Below, one piece after another: positions 54,501-61,355 of a DNA stretch of 64,000 nt. Below the pieces are notes generated by a model. The model was not told where the DNA came from, did not search any database, and saw only the letters and a program-made list of their open reading frames with translations. The DNA lies in the NCBI RefSeq assembly GCF_022024275.1, contig NZ_CP091804.1, positions 3,118,501-3,182,500 on the forward strand. The letters run 5' to 3'. This DNA comes from Sphingopyxis sp. BSN-002. GTDB taxonomy: Bacteria; Pseudomonadota; Alphaproteobacteria; Sphingomonadales; Sphingomonadaceae. Each line of letters opens with the position of its first letter. The stretch's first letter is position 1. Made by a program: the position numbers and the translations under genes.

Positions 54501-56486
54501 CAGTGTCGTGCTGGCCGAGGTTATCAGCAGCTCGGCCGTGCCGCCCCTGCCGTCTCCGCCGTTGGTCGAGAAGAAGGTCCCGATCGGCGAGCGCGAGAAG
54601 GACCCTCCGCCGACGCCGATCGCATTGATGACAGCGAAGGGCGTCGTGACGCTCGACGTGTCGCCGCCGATCGTAAGACGTGCCGTGCCGCCGGTTCCGT
54701 TACCCGACTGGACGTTGCCGAGTTCGCCGAAGCCGCCGGCGTTCAGCGCGACGCCGTTCGTCGAACTCAGGCTGCCGCCGCCGTCGACCGTCAGCAGCGC
54801 GCTGCCGCCCTGACCGTTTCCGCCTTCGTCGACCGCGGTCGTCGCGCCCGACGAAGCGGTCGTCAGACCACCGCCGAAACCGCTCGCGTCGATCGACACC
54901 GAACTTGCGCTCAACACGCTGCCCGTGCCGCTGACGGTGACACTGGCGGTTCCGCCCGTTCCGGTTCCGCCCGTGCCCGAATCCGTAATGCCGCCCGTTC
55001 CAACGGCGGACAGCAGCAAGTTGTTTGTGAGCGCTACGCCGCCATTCGTGACCGACAGGTTGGCTGTGCCGCCGCGTCCGGTGCCGAGGCCCAGCGTCGG
55101 ATCGGCCGCTGCGTCGGCGATGATCGACAGGCCGCCGATAGCCTGCAGCGTGCCGCCATTGACATTGACGTTCGCGCTTCCCCCGACGCCGCCGCGTCCG
55201 CCCGAAATCAGCGTCAGCGTGCCGGTGGCGCCTGCAACGCGGTTGGCATTGACCGTCAGCGTCGAACTGGTGTCGCCGATGAAGGTGCCGTTGCCCTGAA
55301 CGATGAAGCGGCCGTTCTGCGGCGGCGGGAGCGCCGTGACAGGCCCTCCGATCGCCGGCACGGCGAGCAGCGGCTGGCCAAGGAACGCCCCGCTCGCGTG
55401 CGCCAGCACATTGCTGCGGAAGATGATGTCGTTGACGGTGATGTCCGCGCCGACATTGTTGGCCGGCGTCGTGTTGATCAGGCCGTTTGTGATATTGTAG
55501 CCCGCCGACAGCACCACCGAACCGTCCGAATTGGTGATCGCGGTCGTTGCGCCGTCCTGATAGCCGACCTGACCCGACACGAGCATGCCCACCGCGACAT
55601 TCTTCGGGATCGCGACCATATAGATGCGCTGCGCGGGGCCGGTTGTCTGCTGCTCGGGACCGGCCGTGCTGCCGGTATGCGTGATGACATTGCCGCCCTC
55701 GGCACCGACGAGGACATTGATGTCGAACAGCCCGCCGTTGATGGTGATATCGGCCTGTTCGGCAGCGACATAGGCAGCCGAACCATAGACGCTGACGCTG
55801 CCCGCCTGCACCACGCGCGGCGCGACCAGCGCGACATAGCTGCTGCCGGGCGCGAGCGCCTGATTGGCATCGATCGAGCCGGCGACGGTAACGGTCGACG
55901 TGCTGCCGGAGGTTCCGCGGAAGCGGATCGCGCCGGTCGTCGGATCGAGCAGACCCCCGGTGCGGTCGATGTCGTTCGTCGTCAGCACCAGGCTGCCGAC
56001 GTTCACGACGCCTGTGCTGCCGATCAGGATGCCGCCGGCATTATAGAACCAGATGCTGCCGCCCTGCGCGCCCGAGGCGGCGCTGTTGCTGCTGTTGATC
56101 GTGCCGTTGAGCGCGATCTGGCGGCTGAGCGAGCCGCCGGCGCCGTTCACGAAGCGGTTGAGGACGATATAGTTGCCGGTCCCGACAAAGTTCCATGTGC
56201 TGTCTGCTGGCAGAACGTTGATGTCGCCGCCGGTTGCAGCGGTATCTGTCGGAACCCAGTTATAGACCGATTGTGCGCCGGTGACGGTAACCGTCGTCGT
56301 CTTGGTACCCGAATTGACCGAGACGCTCGATCCCGCGGTCACATTCACCGGCACCGGGTTGGCTGCGACCTGCGCCAGCGCGGGCCCGCCGTATGCGAGG
56401 GCCATCATCCCCGCGGTGATCGCACAGCTGTTCAGCAGGCGGCGCTTGCCGTTGCGGACGGGCGAAGGGGTGACAGTGGCACGCAT
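48546..56486 (-). CDS. Filamentous haemagglutinin-like two-partner-secretion adhesin
   Basis: 2646 residues from ATG 56486, which has GAGGA 8 nt upstream; an in-frame ATG at 56513 has no good site. Signal peptide with ALAQ cleavage is followed by a TPS/haemagglutination domain at about 40-300 (GSLSRQIALNG, IWFYNAGGILIGSTGVVNV). The rest is repetitive beta-helix: Gly/Thr/Ser-rich, then a GGNGG-type block at about residues 880-1450, then shorter repeats. The C-terminus holds a conserved Cys pair (NGCFIANTGAC) and an acidic tail. Directly downstream of its transporter. Probably a secreted adhesin or biofilm matrix protein; the exact target is unknown. Confidence 0.9.
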   Translation of the reverse strand: MRATVTPSPVRNGKRRLLNSCAITAGMMALAYGGPALAQVAANPVPVNVTAGSSVSVNSGTKTTTVTVTGAQSVYNWVPTDTAATGGDINVLPADSTWNFVGTGNYIVLNRFVNGAGGSLSRQIALNGTINSSNSAASGAQGGSIWFYNAGGILIGSTGVVNVGSLVLTTNDIDRTGGLLDPTTGAIRFRGTSGSTSTVTVAGSIDANQALAPGSSYVALVAPRVVQAGSVSVYGSAAYVAAEQADITINGGLFDINVLVGAEGGNVITHTGSTAGPEQQTTGPAQRIYMVAIPKNVAVGMLVSGQVGYQDGATTAITNSDGSVVLSAGYNITNGLINTTPANNVGADITVNDIIFRSNVLAHASGAFLGQPLLAVPAIGGPVTALPPPQNGRFIVQGNGTFIGDTSSTLTVNANRVAGATGTLTLISGGRGGVGGSANVNVNGGTLQAIGGLSIIADAAADPTLGLGTGRGGTANLSVTNGGVALTNNLLLSAVGTGGITDSGTGGTGTGGTASVTVSGTGSVLSASSVSIDASGFGGGLTTASSGATTAVDEGGNGQGGSALLTVDGGGSLSSTNGVALNAGGFGELGNVQSGNGTGGTARLTIGGDTSSVTTPFAVINAIGVGGGSFSRSPIGTFFSTNGGDGRGGTAELLITSASTTLDLGGVGLDVSGYGGGAGGNSENTTAGDAFGGNANVAVNGNTNIVLDNLSVNAHAEGGSATSASGQTARSGNAQGGNIDILATGSSTLTVTDGASLDASGNALAGENVGDGAGGNIAVTAMNSGTLDFGAGLQANAFGGITSGSLPRTAGSATGGNIDLLADLSGTITASNYNLNARAAAANAATNNGTAQGGRITMTALNGGLVEATSDGIDNFDVSAQTGYSQTGASATGGEIDIFANEASIALSNVSISAGGVAGGALAPGAERVTGTGGNVVIRTGFGSDSSMSFGTLNVDANGRTQAFTEGTGGEEFEPSGDGQGGTVTIQANGADLTIAGPTTLRADGYGGLGGASATGRGGIVSFTQIGGNVQTGDLRLSADGYGGVIEGQSGDGIGGDASATFTSGTFTGGDVRVSASGFGGAAFSGDDLDPANPRAAGNGGNGQGGNASITIAGDAVVNASVLAATASGFGAAGGDFYNYNGLPGASGNGGNGRGGFATINLTSGELNADAVVADAGGTGGNGGSTILTSTSSGSSTGFGVGGNGGNGEGGSAMIELAGSVLNISESVTSYSGARGGDGGGIPTSSSSGIPTGASVGGNGGSATGGLAQVIVDNYDAGVLSLVLDTSSFGGNGGDGTDGNAGNGGNARGGSARVEAIGPNASVIVSQANFEVSAAGGNGGSAYTDFFSRPTVGGRGGNGGDGVGGDIQIVATDGATVGLGIGRTGGGLFGSTGTGGNGGRGADNPGTITLPGPDGIPGTPDDVIQGLQGGDGGIGGGGTGGTVFLFANGGTITSGGAPVGIAVNGVSGQGGDGGVGSGGTGSCCSAFLDFGGRVLFETRNTAGGAGQITLGDTVINANGGGAGRIEMRSAGNITMASLTAEALGFAFPTNNDTDEAGQGIFFAPTGGTISTAGDLTLRTGGSIGVYAQGSGRVNAGGNMSLEAGDQIDLRHTVRGDATNATLFATGDLTITAGNTLTGATGTLLGADGTLTLANSTPNGSITVDRLDGDDIVITSDGAVSVEHAEAVGDFTATAGSFRTGLNSIITGGNIDITSAGAVDLGNSTAGGYVDVDGQSITFANIVSGFYVDLNATGTASGAEGINGGTITSDSSVFLNGNSITIDSIDSGGSLSANASGGNVAIDEGIARGGIGIFAQGDITGSYAGGADIYLSAGGDIIASASAIGEGGSSSSGTPTAAGLYVDADGDVMLSNSEASGMFGVNAGGSATINGGTAGEDMLVLAGTTANLSDITVGDDLNIRAPGAITVAGASATGDGPDGLELRYSNGSFTIGQGEGNSTLDGADINIISANGAINASGLSAGDDIFLSAATIALNGATTLGLGTTGGDSSISTTGGDTDVSGLDAFDDILINSTGTASISSTITAGRNVSIEANDVTLAGIILPNNQVVDTVTAGGNINVTSANDITGGAFTAGGSLTLTADGAIGITQAISGEDAEMTLTGATGISANILRSRGVTTLTSDAGAVQINSLSSRDAVTVSADSLNIGTNGPIEFANIVTDVGDATIQANNRLIIDDGDIAGTVRLSDTGEHIIIRSLTAANVAIDANEMLSMTNVTATGNLDAEAGTTIFIDGTVTGQNISLASADIDLVVTGRVGTAGVTQALSVQNNDNQSQTYVGGTGTRNGFHIDAAELTRLYGNAIEIFAPEVQIIQPASVGSSSPPDVIVDTFTMTGGGPNAQGVPSNLGANGALTIRTTGKMRVIGNVQLTGLTDTNALNLIADDALEVILGQGTVRLLGANNAPGGVLNMESDDIIVATSQAITDVGNATTMDAINTRLGQNDGVTLDEGALFARRIAFDVVGGVYVQNSGAGTDFGQRRGLTFGAGGLDVTTEGSSRIVLNGVHLGPNGQVTGLDVIPLLTLAGGSVPTGGTTGSLGFDPQSTLNGCFIANTGACTTPTVVIDRMFPVQDVIEDEDGDGDEGDGTSLPTALITMRDLDPLSGEPLLDDPVTGAGNDDLWTPTTDTQQP

Positions 56487-56516
56487 GGCATTGGTCCTCG
56501 ATGCAAAAGTCATGGC

Positions 56517-58343
56517 TCAGCGCGCCTTCACGCCGAATTGGGTCGTAAACGAAACCAGGAAGCGCGGATCGGGCTTCCGGGTCAGGAAGCCGCCCGTGTT
56601 GAGCGGCACGGCAAGCGTCATGTCGACCCGCGCCACGTCGCCATAGGCGACGCGCAGGCCGCCGCCTGCCGAATAGAGTTTCTGGGGATTGAGCCCGTTG
56701 AACGCTGTGTCCTTGTTCCACACCCACGCGGCGTCGAAGAAGGCAAAGGGTTGCACCGCGAAGCTCTTGGTATTCGCGGGAACGAACGAGCCGTAACGCA
56801 GTTCGGTCGAAACGGCGACGCCGCTGTCGCCGATCACCGTGCCCGGATCGAAGCCGCGCCCGACGGTGAAATTGCCCCCCGAAAATTCTTCATAGGCGAC
56901 GAGCGGATCGCTTGCCCATTGCGCCCGCGGCGAAACCGCGATCGTGAACAGCTTGTCGGGTCGCCACTCGATCTGCGCGTTGGCGCGGACGAGGAACGCG
57001 TCGGGCTTTGCCTCGACCCGCGTCAGCGGGACGGCGCCGGGCAGGAAACAGGCCGCACCGCCGGGACCGCAATCGTCGCTCGCCCCAAGGAAGTTCACGC
57101 CTTGCCGCGCTTCGAGCGAGGTTGCGATTCCCCAGCGCGGTTCGGACGGGCTGTAACCGTTCTTGCCGGCGACCGACGCGGGGTCGACCCAGCTGGCATC
57201 GGCGCGCAGGTTGAAGACGCGGATGCGGTCACGGTTGAGCGGGATCGACGCCAGCCTGATATCCTGGTCGATAATGTCGAGTCCGCCGCCGAGCGTGACG
57301 CGCCGCGCCTGAGTCAGGACCAGCGGATAAGATGTGAACAGGCTGACGATCTGGGTGTTCGACCGCACCGGGAAATTGGCAAGATCGGGGCGCGTCCAGG
57401 CATAGGTATAGCTTGCGCCGAACCGCAATCCCTCGCCGCCGACGCGGAATTCATGGGCCAGCTGCAGCACGTTCTGCTCGTCGAAATCGGGGGTCGAATA
57501 GAAGCTCGCGGTCGTCAGGTCGCCCATGCCGGTGAGCCCCGCGAAGCGCACGCGCGCGACGCCGCCCCAGCGGCCGACGTCCTTCGATCCGAAATTCTGC
57601 ACATTGGCATCGAACAGGATCGGCGTGCGGCTGACCGTGACTTCGCCGACGACTTCGCCGGGCGCCGAGCCGGGGCGCAGCGTCAGGCGGGCGTCAAGTC
57701 CGGGAATGTCGCGCGCGAGCAGCAGATAGCGTTCGGCGTCGACGATGTTGAACACCGGCTGGTCGTCGAGCCGCGACAGATAACGCTGAAGCAGCTTTTC
57801 GTTCGCGCCGGCGTCGCCGCGCACCTCGATGCGCGTCATCCGCGCCGACAGGATATCCAGCTTGACGATTCCGTCGCTGCCGATCGTCTGCGGCGGCACG
57901 CGCACCGCCGCAAGATAGCCCTTCGAACGCAGCATGGTGGCGGCGCGGTCGCGAATGTCGCAGACAACCGAGATCGGCAGATCCTGCCCGACCGTGTCGC
58001 GCCAGCTGTCGTCGAGCATCGACGTATCGATGCCTTCGACCGGCGAGAATTGCACATCGCGGACGGTCACGCGGACATTCGCGAATTCGGGGTTGGCGAG
58101 CGGGCAGGGCGACCGTTCGATGCTGTCGTCCGCGGTGACGACCTGCTCGCCGGGCGGGCTGGCGGGCGGCAGGTTGGGTCGCTGGATTTCCTCGCGCGTG
58201 GGAACCGAAGGAGCGATTTGCGCCTGTGCAGCGCTTGCCAGCGATATCGCCGCAAGGCCGGCCGAACATGCCAGCGCCCTGAAGATCGCGCGGCTCGCCG
58301 GCTGCGCGGTCACGATAGCGTCGAATTGCCCCTTGTCGGTCAT
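56517..58343 (-). CDS. ShlB/FhaC-type two-partner-secretion transporter
   Basis: 608 residues from ATG 58343, preceded by AAGGGGTGG. Signal peptide ending AQAQ. A POTRA domain at about 100-200 (VTVRDVQFSPVEGIDTSMLDD ... IRDRAATMLRSKGYLAAVRVP), then a 16-strand barrel ending FLVSFTTQFGVKAR. It exports the FHA-like protein of the next gene across the outer membrane. The 181-base gap upstream may hold the promoter of the pair. Confidence 0.93.
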   Translation of the reverse strand: MTDKGQFDAIVTAQPASRAIFRALACSAGLAAISLASAAQAQIAPSVPTREEIQRPNLPPASPPGEQVVTADDSIERSPCPLANPEFANVRVTVRDVQFSPVEGIDTSMLDDSWRDTVGQDLPISVVCDIRDRAATMLRSKGYLAAVRVPPQTIGSDGIVKLDILSARMTRIEVRGDAGANEKLLQRYLSRLDDQPVFNIVDAERYLLLARDIPGLDARLTLRPGSAPGEVVGEVTVSRTPILFDANVQNFGSKDVGRWGGVARVRFAGLTGMGDLTTASFYSTPDFDEQNVLQLAHEFRVGGEGLRFGASYTYAWTRPDLANFPVRSNTQIVSLFTSYPLVLTQARRVTLGGGLDIIDQDIRLASIPLNRDRIRVFNLRADASWVDPASVAGKNGYSPSEPRWGIATSLEARQGVNFLGASDDCGPGGAACFLPGAVPLTRVEAKPDAFLVRANAQIEWRPDKLFTIAVSPRAQWASDPLVAYEEFSGGNFTVGRGFDPGTVIGDSGVAVSTELRYGSFVPANTKSFAVQPFAFFDAAWVWNKDTAFNGLNPQKLYSAGGGLRVAYGDVARVDMTLAVPLNTGGFLTRKPDPRFLVSFTTQFGVKAR

Positions 58344-58524
58344 TACCACCCCTTGCGTACGCATGCGCCCGCAGCTCGCGGAAACGCACCAATTCTTCAT
58401 GCTCCGCCGCTGGTCCGGCAGAGCGAATTTTCGACCCAAGGAAAGGACTTACCGCTTTGTTGCGGCTGATTTTGTCCAAGTGTTATCAGATGGTCCGAAA
58501 CGGTTCAATGCAAACCCGATTCCG

Positions 58525-59289
58525 TTAACCACCCACGGCTTCGGTTTCCGACATGGCATCGACCAGACGGTTGAGCTGCGGCGCGCAGCCCTTGGCCATC
58601 AGCATGTCGACCGACCCTTCGACGGTGTCGGGTACCGTACCCATTTCGGTGAAGCGTACCGTCACCGGCTTGGTGAGCCCGGCGCCCGACAGATGATAAT
58701 CGACGCCATATTGCACGGGCAGGCTATCGGTCGGCCATTTGCGGAAATTGGCGCCGTCGACGATCGCGACGGTCGCTTTCTTGCCGGCGCCCTCGATCTC
58801 GAGCGCGGTATCGCCTTCCATGTTCGGGCGCCACAGCATCAGCGTTGCCGGATCGACGACGCAGAAGGTGCCGGCTTCGCGATAGTCGAGCAGCCAGACG
58901 TTCGGTGCGCGGACATTGACCGGCGTGTCGGTTTCTGCCCCGCGCGAGAACCCGCCGCGCGAGCGCATCGTCGGGCCGGTCGACAGCATGCGCGTGACCG
59001 TTGCGCCCATATTCTGGTTCGCCTGGATCTGGCCGGTGGCGCCGAAGGTGCCCGGTCCCGACAGCGTGCGCGTCTTGCCCGCCTGCATCAGCACGACCTT
59101 GTCGCCCGCCGCAAGCGTCAGCTTGTCGGTCGACTTGAGCTTGGTGCCGGTCGGATATTTGCCCGCCGAAGGTCCGGTCGAGCGAACGACCATCGACTGG
59201 GCAGCGGCGGTGCCGGCAAAGGCGACGGCCGCGATCGCAGCAGCTGCGGTCAGGCCGAGGCGGCGCATCGAGAAATCAGGAAAGGACAT
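58525..59289 (-). CDS. FecR-like exported protein
   Basis: 254 residues from ATG 59289 with GGAG at 7 nt; a GTG at 59301 is weaker. Signal peptide ends in AGTAAAQS. The region at about 30-115 (YPTGTKLKSTDKLTLAAGD ... LSGPGTFG) has the FecR-domain pattern. The C-terminus includes a conserved VDMLMAKGCAPQLNRL. It overlaps the cyclase gene by 14 bases, so it is in the same operon. A role as an exported sensor or stabiliser is a guess. Confidence 0.72.
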   Translation of the reverse strand: MSFPDFSMRRLGLTAAAAIAAVAFAGTAAAQSMVVRSTGPSAGKYPTGTKLKSTDKLTLAAGDKVVLMQAGKTRTLSGPGTFGATGQIQANQNMGATVTRMLSTGPTMRSRGGFSRGAETDTPVNVRAPNVWLLDYREAGTFCVVDPATLMLWRPNMEGDTALEIEGAGKKATVAIVDGANFRKWPTDSLPVQYGVDYHLSGAGLTKPVTVRFTEMGTVPDTVEGSVDMLMAKGCAPQLNRLVDAMSETEAVGG

Positions 59290-61351
59290 AGCTTTCTCCA
59301 CTTTCGGTCTCGTTCAGGCGTTCTATCAGGAACATTATGGCTGGATCCTGACTAAATTCTTGGGCCAGCGCTGTGGCGGCGGTCACATACGCATTTTTAT
59401 TTCCCGCCGTGTGTGCCGCGACCATTTCGGCAATGCGCGTTCGCTGCCCGGGACTGAGGTCGGGGCGCGGGGTCAACGCATCGACGGGTTGCGCGCGGCC
59501 ACGCAATGTGACGCGTCCCATCGGGACCAGATCGTCGCGTCCCGCGCGTGCGGCGGCTTCGGCAGAGATCAGTACGCCGGTCTTCAGGCTCTTGTTCGCC
59601 GATTCCAGACGGGAGGCGGTGTTCATGCTGTCGCCGAGCGCCGTGTACTGGATGCGATCCTCGCCGCCGAAATTGCCGACGATCGCGTCGCCGACGTGAA
59701 GCCCGACGCGGGTCATGCCGATCGGTGGCACATCTTCGCCCGCGACATCTGTGCGGAATTTCTCGCCCACCTCGTTCATCGCGATCGCCGCGGCGGCGGC
59801 GCGTTCGCCGTCGTCGGGGCGGCTCAGCGGCGCACCCCAGAAAGCGACGATCGCATCGCCGACGAACTTGTCGATCGTCCCGCCATGTTCGAGCACGACG
59901 TCGGACAGGCGGTCGAGATATTCGTTGAGCAGGCGCGCGACGGTTTCCGGCGTCGTCGCATGGCTGAGCTTGGTAAAGCCTTCGAGGTCGGTGAAGACGC
60001 AAAAGATATTGCGCCGTTCGCCGTGGAGCGAAAGCTGGTCGGGGTCGCGCATGATCTGCGCCGCGACGTCGGCGGGCAGATATTTGCCGAGCGCCGACTG
60101 TGCGAAGGCGCGCTGGCGCGACCCGATCGTGCGCGCGGCAGTTCCGATCGCGGCGTAGCCGAGCAGCCAGCCGATTGCCCAGCCGAAGGCGGGCAGGGTC
60201 GTCGTATCGACACTGTGCCCCTGCAGCCAGAAAGGGAAGGCGACGAAGAAGGTCATCTGCCCGAGGAAGGCCACCGCCACCCAGCGCGCGCGCATGTCGA
60301 CCAATGCGGTCAGTCCGCCGGCGAGGACGACGAGAATCGCCAGCGCCCACAGCGCCGGGCCCGGAAGCGGATTGGACCAGTCGTTGTCGAGCTGCTGCGC
60401 CAGCATATGCGCATGCACTTCCAGCCCGATCATCGTTTCATGCTGGCCGGTGATCGGGTCGGTGAAGCGGCTGAGCGGGATGTTGAACTGGTCGTTGTCG
60501 ATCACGTCGCCGCCGATCAGCACGTAGCGGCCCTTCACCAGCTCCGAAAAGCCGGCGCGCGTTTCGGCATCCATCGGCATCGCGAAGGTGTCGATCGGAA
60601 TGTTCGCAAACACCGGCTCTTCCTGTCCCTTGGCGACGCGCGCCGGAACGAGGAAGCGGATGTTGCCCTGATAATTGGCATGCGCCGGATCGACCGGGGC
60701 AAGGGCGTTGGCCATCAACGGCGGCAGATTCTTCGGCCGGTCGGGCCAGTTGCGGATCACCCCGTCGCCGTCGGTGCGGAACAGCACGCTCGTCGGCTTC
60801 GTTTTCGCCGTCGTGACCTCGGCCAGATACGCTTCGAGATATTTCTGCTGTTCATAGAAGATCGTGTTCGGATTGCTCGCTTGCTCTGCATAGGCGAGCC
60901 AGGTCGGCGTCTTCATCGCGCGCAACTGCGCTTTCAACAGATCGTCGTCGGGGCGCGGCGAGTCGAAAACGATATCGATGCCGATCGCCTTCGGTTCCAT
61001 CGCGTCGAGATTGGCGAGGGCATTCGCCAGGATCGTACGGTCGAGCGGCGAGCGGATGCCGGTGTTGAACAAGGTCTCGTCATTATAGGTGACCATGACG
61101 ATCCGTTTGTCCTGCCCGACGTGCGGCGCCATCACCATCGCGCGGGCGTCGTAGAGCGCACGTTCGGCGTCGCCGACGAGCGGCATCTGCCAGCTGAAAC
61201 GGGCGAACAGCGTCGCGACGATCAGGAACAGGATCGTCATCGCCATGCGCGAAGGACCAAGCTGCATCACCAGCCGGCGGATGCGCTTGCCAATCGGCAC
61301 GGTTGCGGGGCGCGCCTCTTGCGCCGCGGTGTCGATCGCTGTCGTCGCCAT
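59276..61351 (-). CDS. CHASE2-domain adenylate cyclase
   Basis: 691 residues from ATG 61351; the extra 32 residues of the open frame overlap the CHAT gene and are rejected. One N-terminal helix is followed by a CHASE2 domain outside the membrane (about 50-340, with DERIVMV-like patterns such as KRIVMVTYNDETLF and IGIDIVFDSPRPDDDLLK). Three further membrane helices lie near 345-420. The C-terminal class III cyclase has FTDLEGFTKLSHATTPE and DKFVGDAIVAFWG (both metal Asp), and GDSMNTASRLES (Asn and Arg of the active site). Lys in DKFVGD favours ATP over GTP. It should raise cAMP in response to an outside signal. Confidence 0.92.
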   Translation of the reverse strand: MATTAIDTAAQEARPATVPIGKRIRRLVMQLGPSRMAMTILFLIVATLFARFSWQMPLVGDAERALYDARAMVMAPHVGQDKRIVMVTYNDETLFNTGIRSPLDRTILANALANLDAMEPKAIGIDIVFDSPRPDDDLLKAQLRAMKTPTWLAYAEQASNPNTIFYEQQKYLEAYLAEVTTAKTKPTSVLFRTDGDGVIRNWPDRPKNLPPLMANALAPVDPAHANYQGNIRFLVPARVAKGQEEPVFANIPIDTFAMPMDAETRAGFSELVKGRYVLIGGDVIDNDQFNIPLSRFTDPITGQHETMIGLEVHAHMLAQQLDNDWSNPLPGPALWALAILVVLAGGLTALVDMRARWVAVAFLGQMTFFVAFPFWLQGHSVDTTTLPAFGWAIGWLLGYAAIGTAARTIGSRQRAFAQSALGKYLPADVAAQIMRDPDQLSLHGERRNIFCVFTDLEGFTKLSHATTPETVARLLNEYLDRLSDVVLEHGGTIDKFVGDAIVAFWGAPLSRPDDGERAAAAAIAMNEVGEKFRTDVAGEDVPPIGMTRVGLHVGDAIVGNFGGEDRIQYTALGDSMNTASRLESANKSLKTGVLISAEAAARAGRDDLVPMGRVTLRGRAQPVDALTPRPDLSPGQRTRIAEMVAAHTAGNKNAYVTAATALAQEFSQDPAIMFLIERLNETESGESYVLS

Positions 61352-61355
61352 CAGT

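Noticed and set aside
54342..58469. 1375-codon plus-strand frame across the adhesin and its transporter
   Set aside because: Same antisense shadow effect; no motifs, while the minus strand encodes clear POTRA, barrel and TPS domains.
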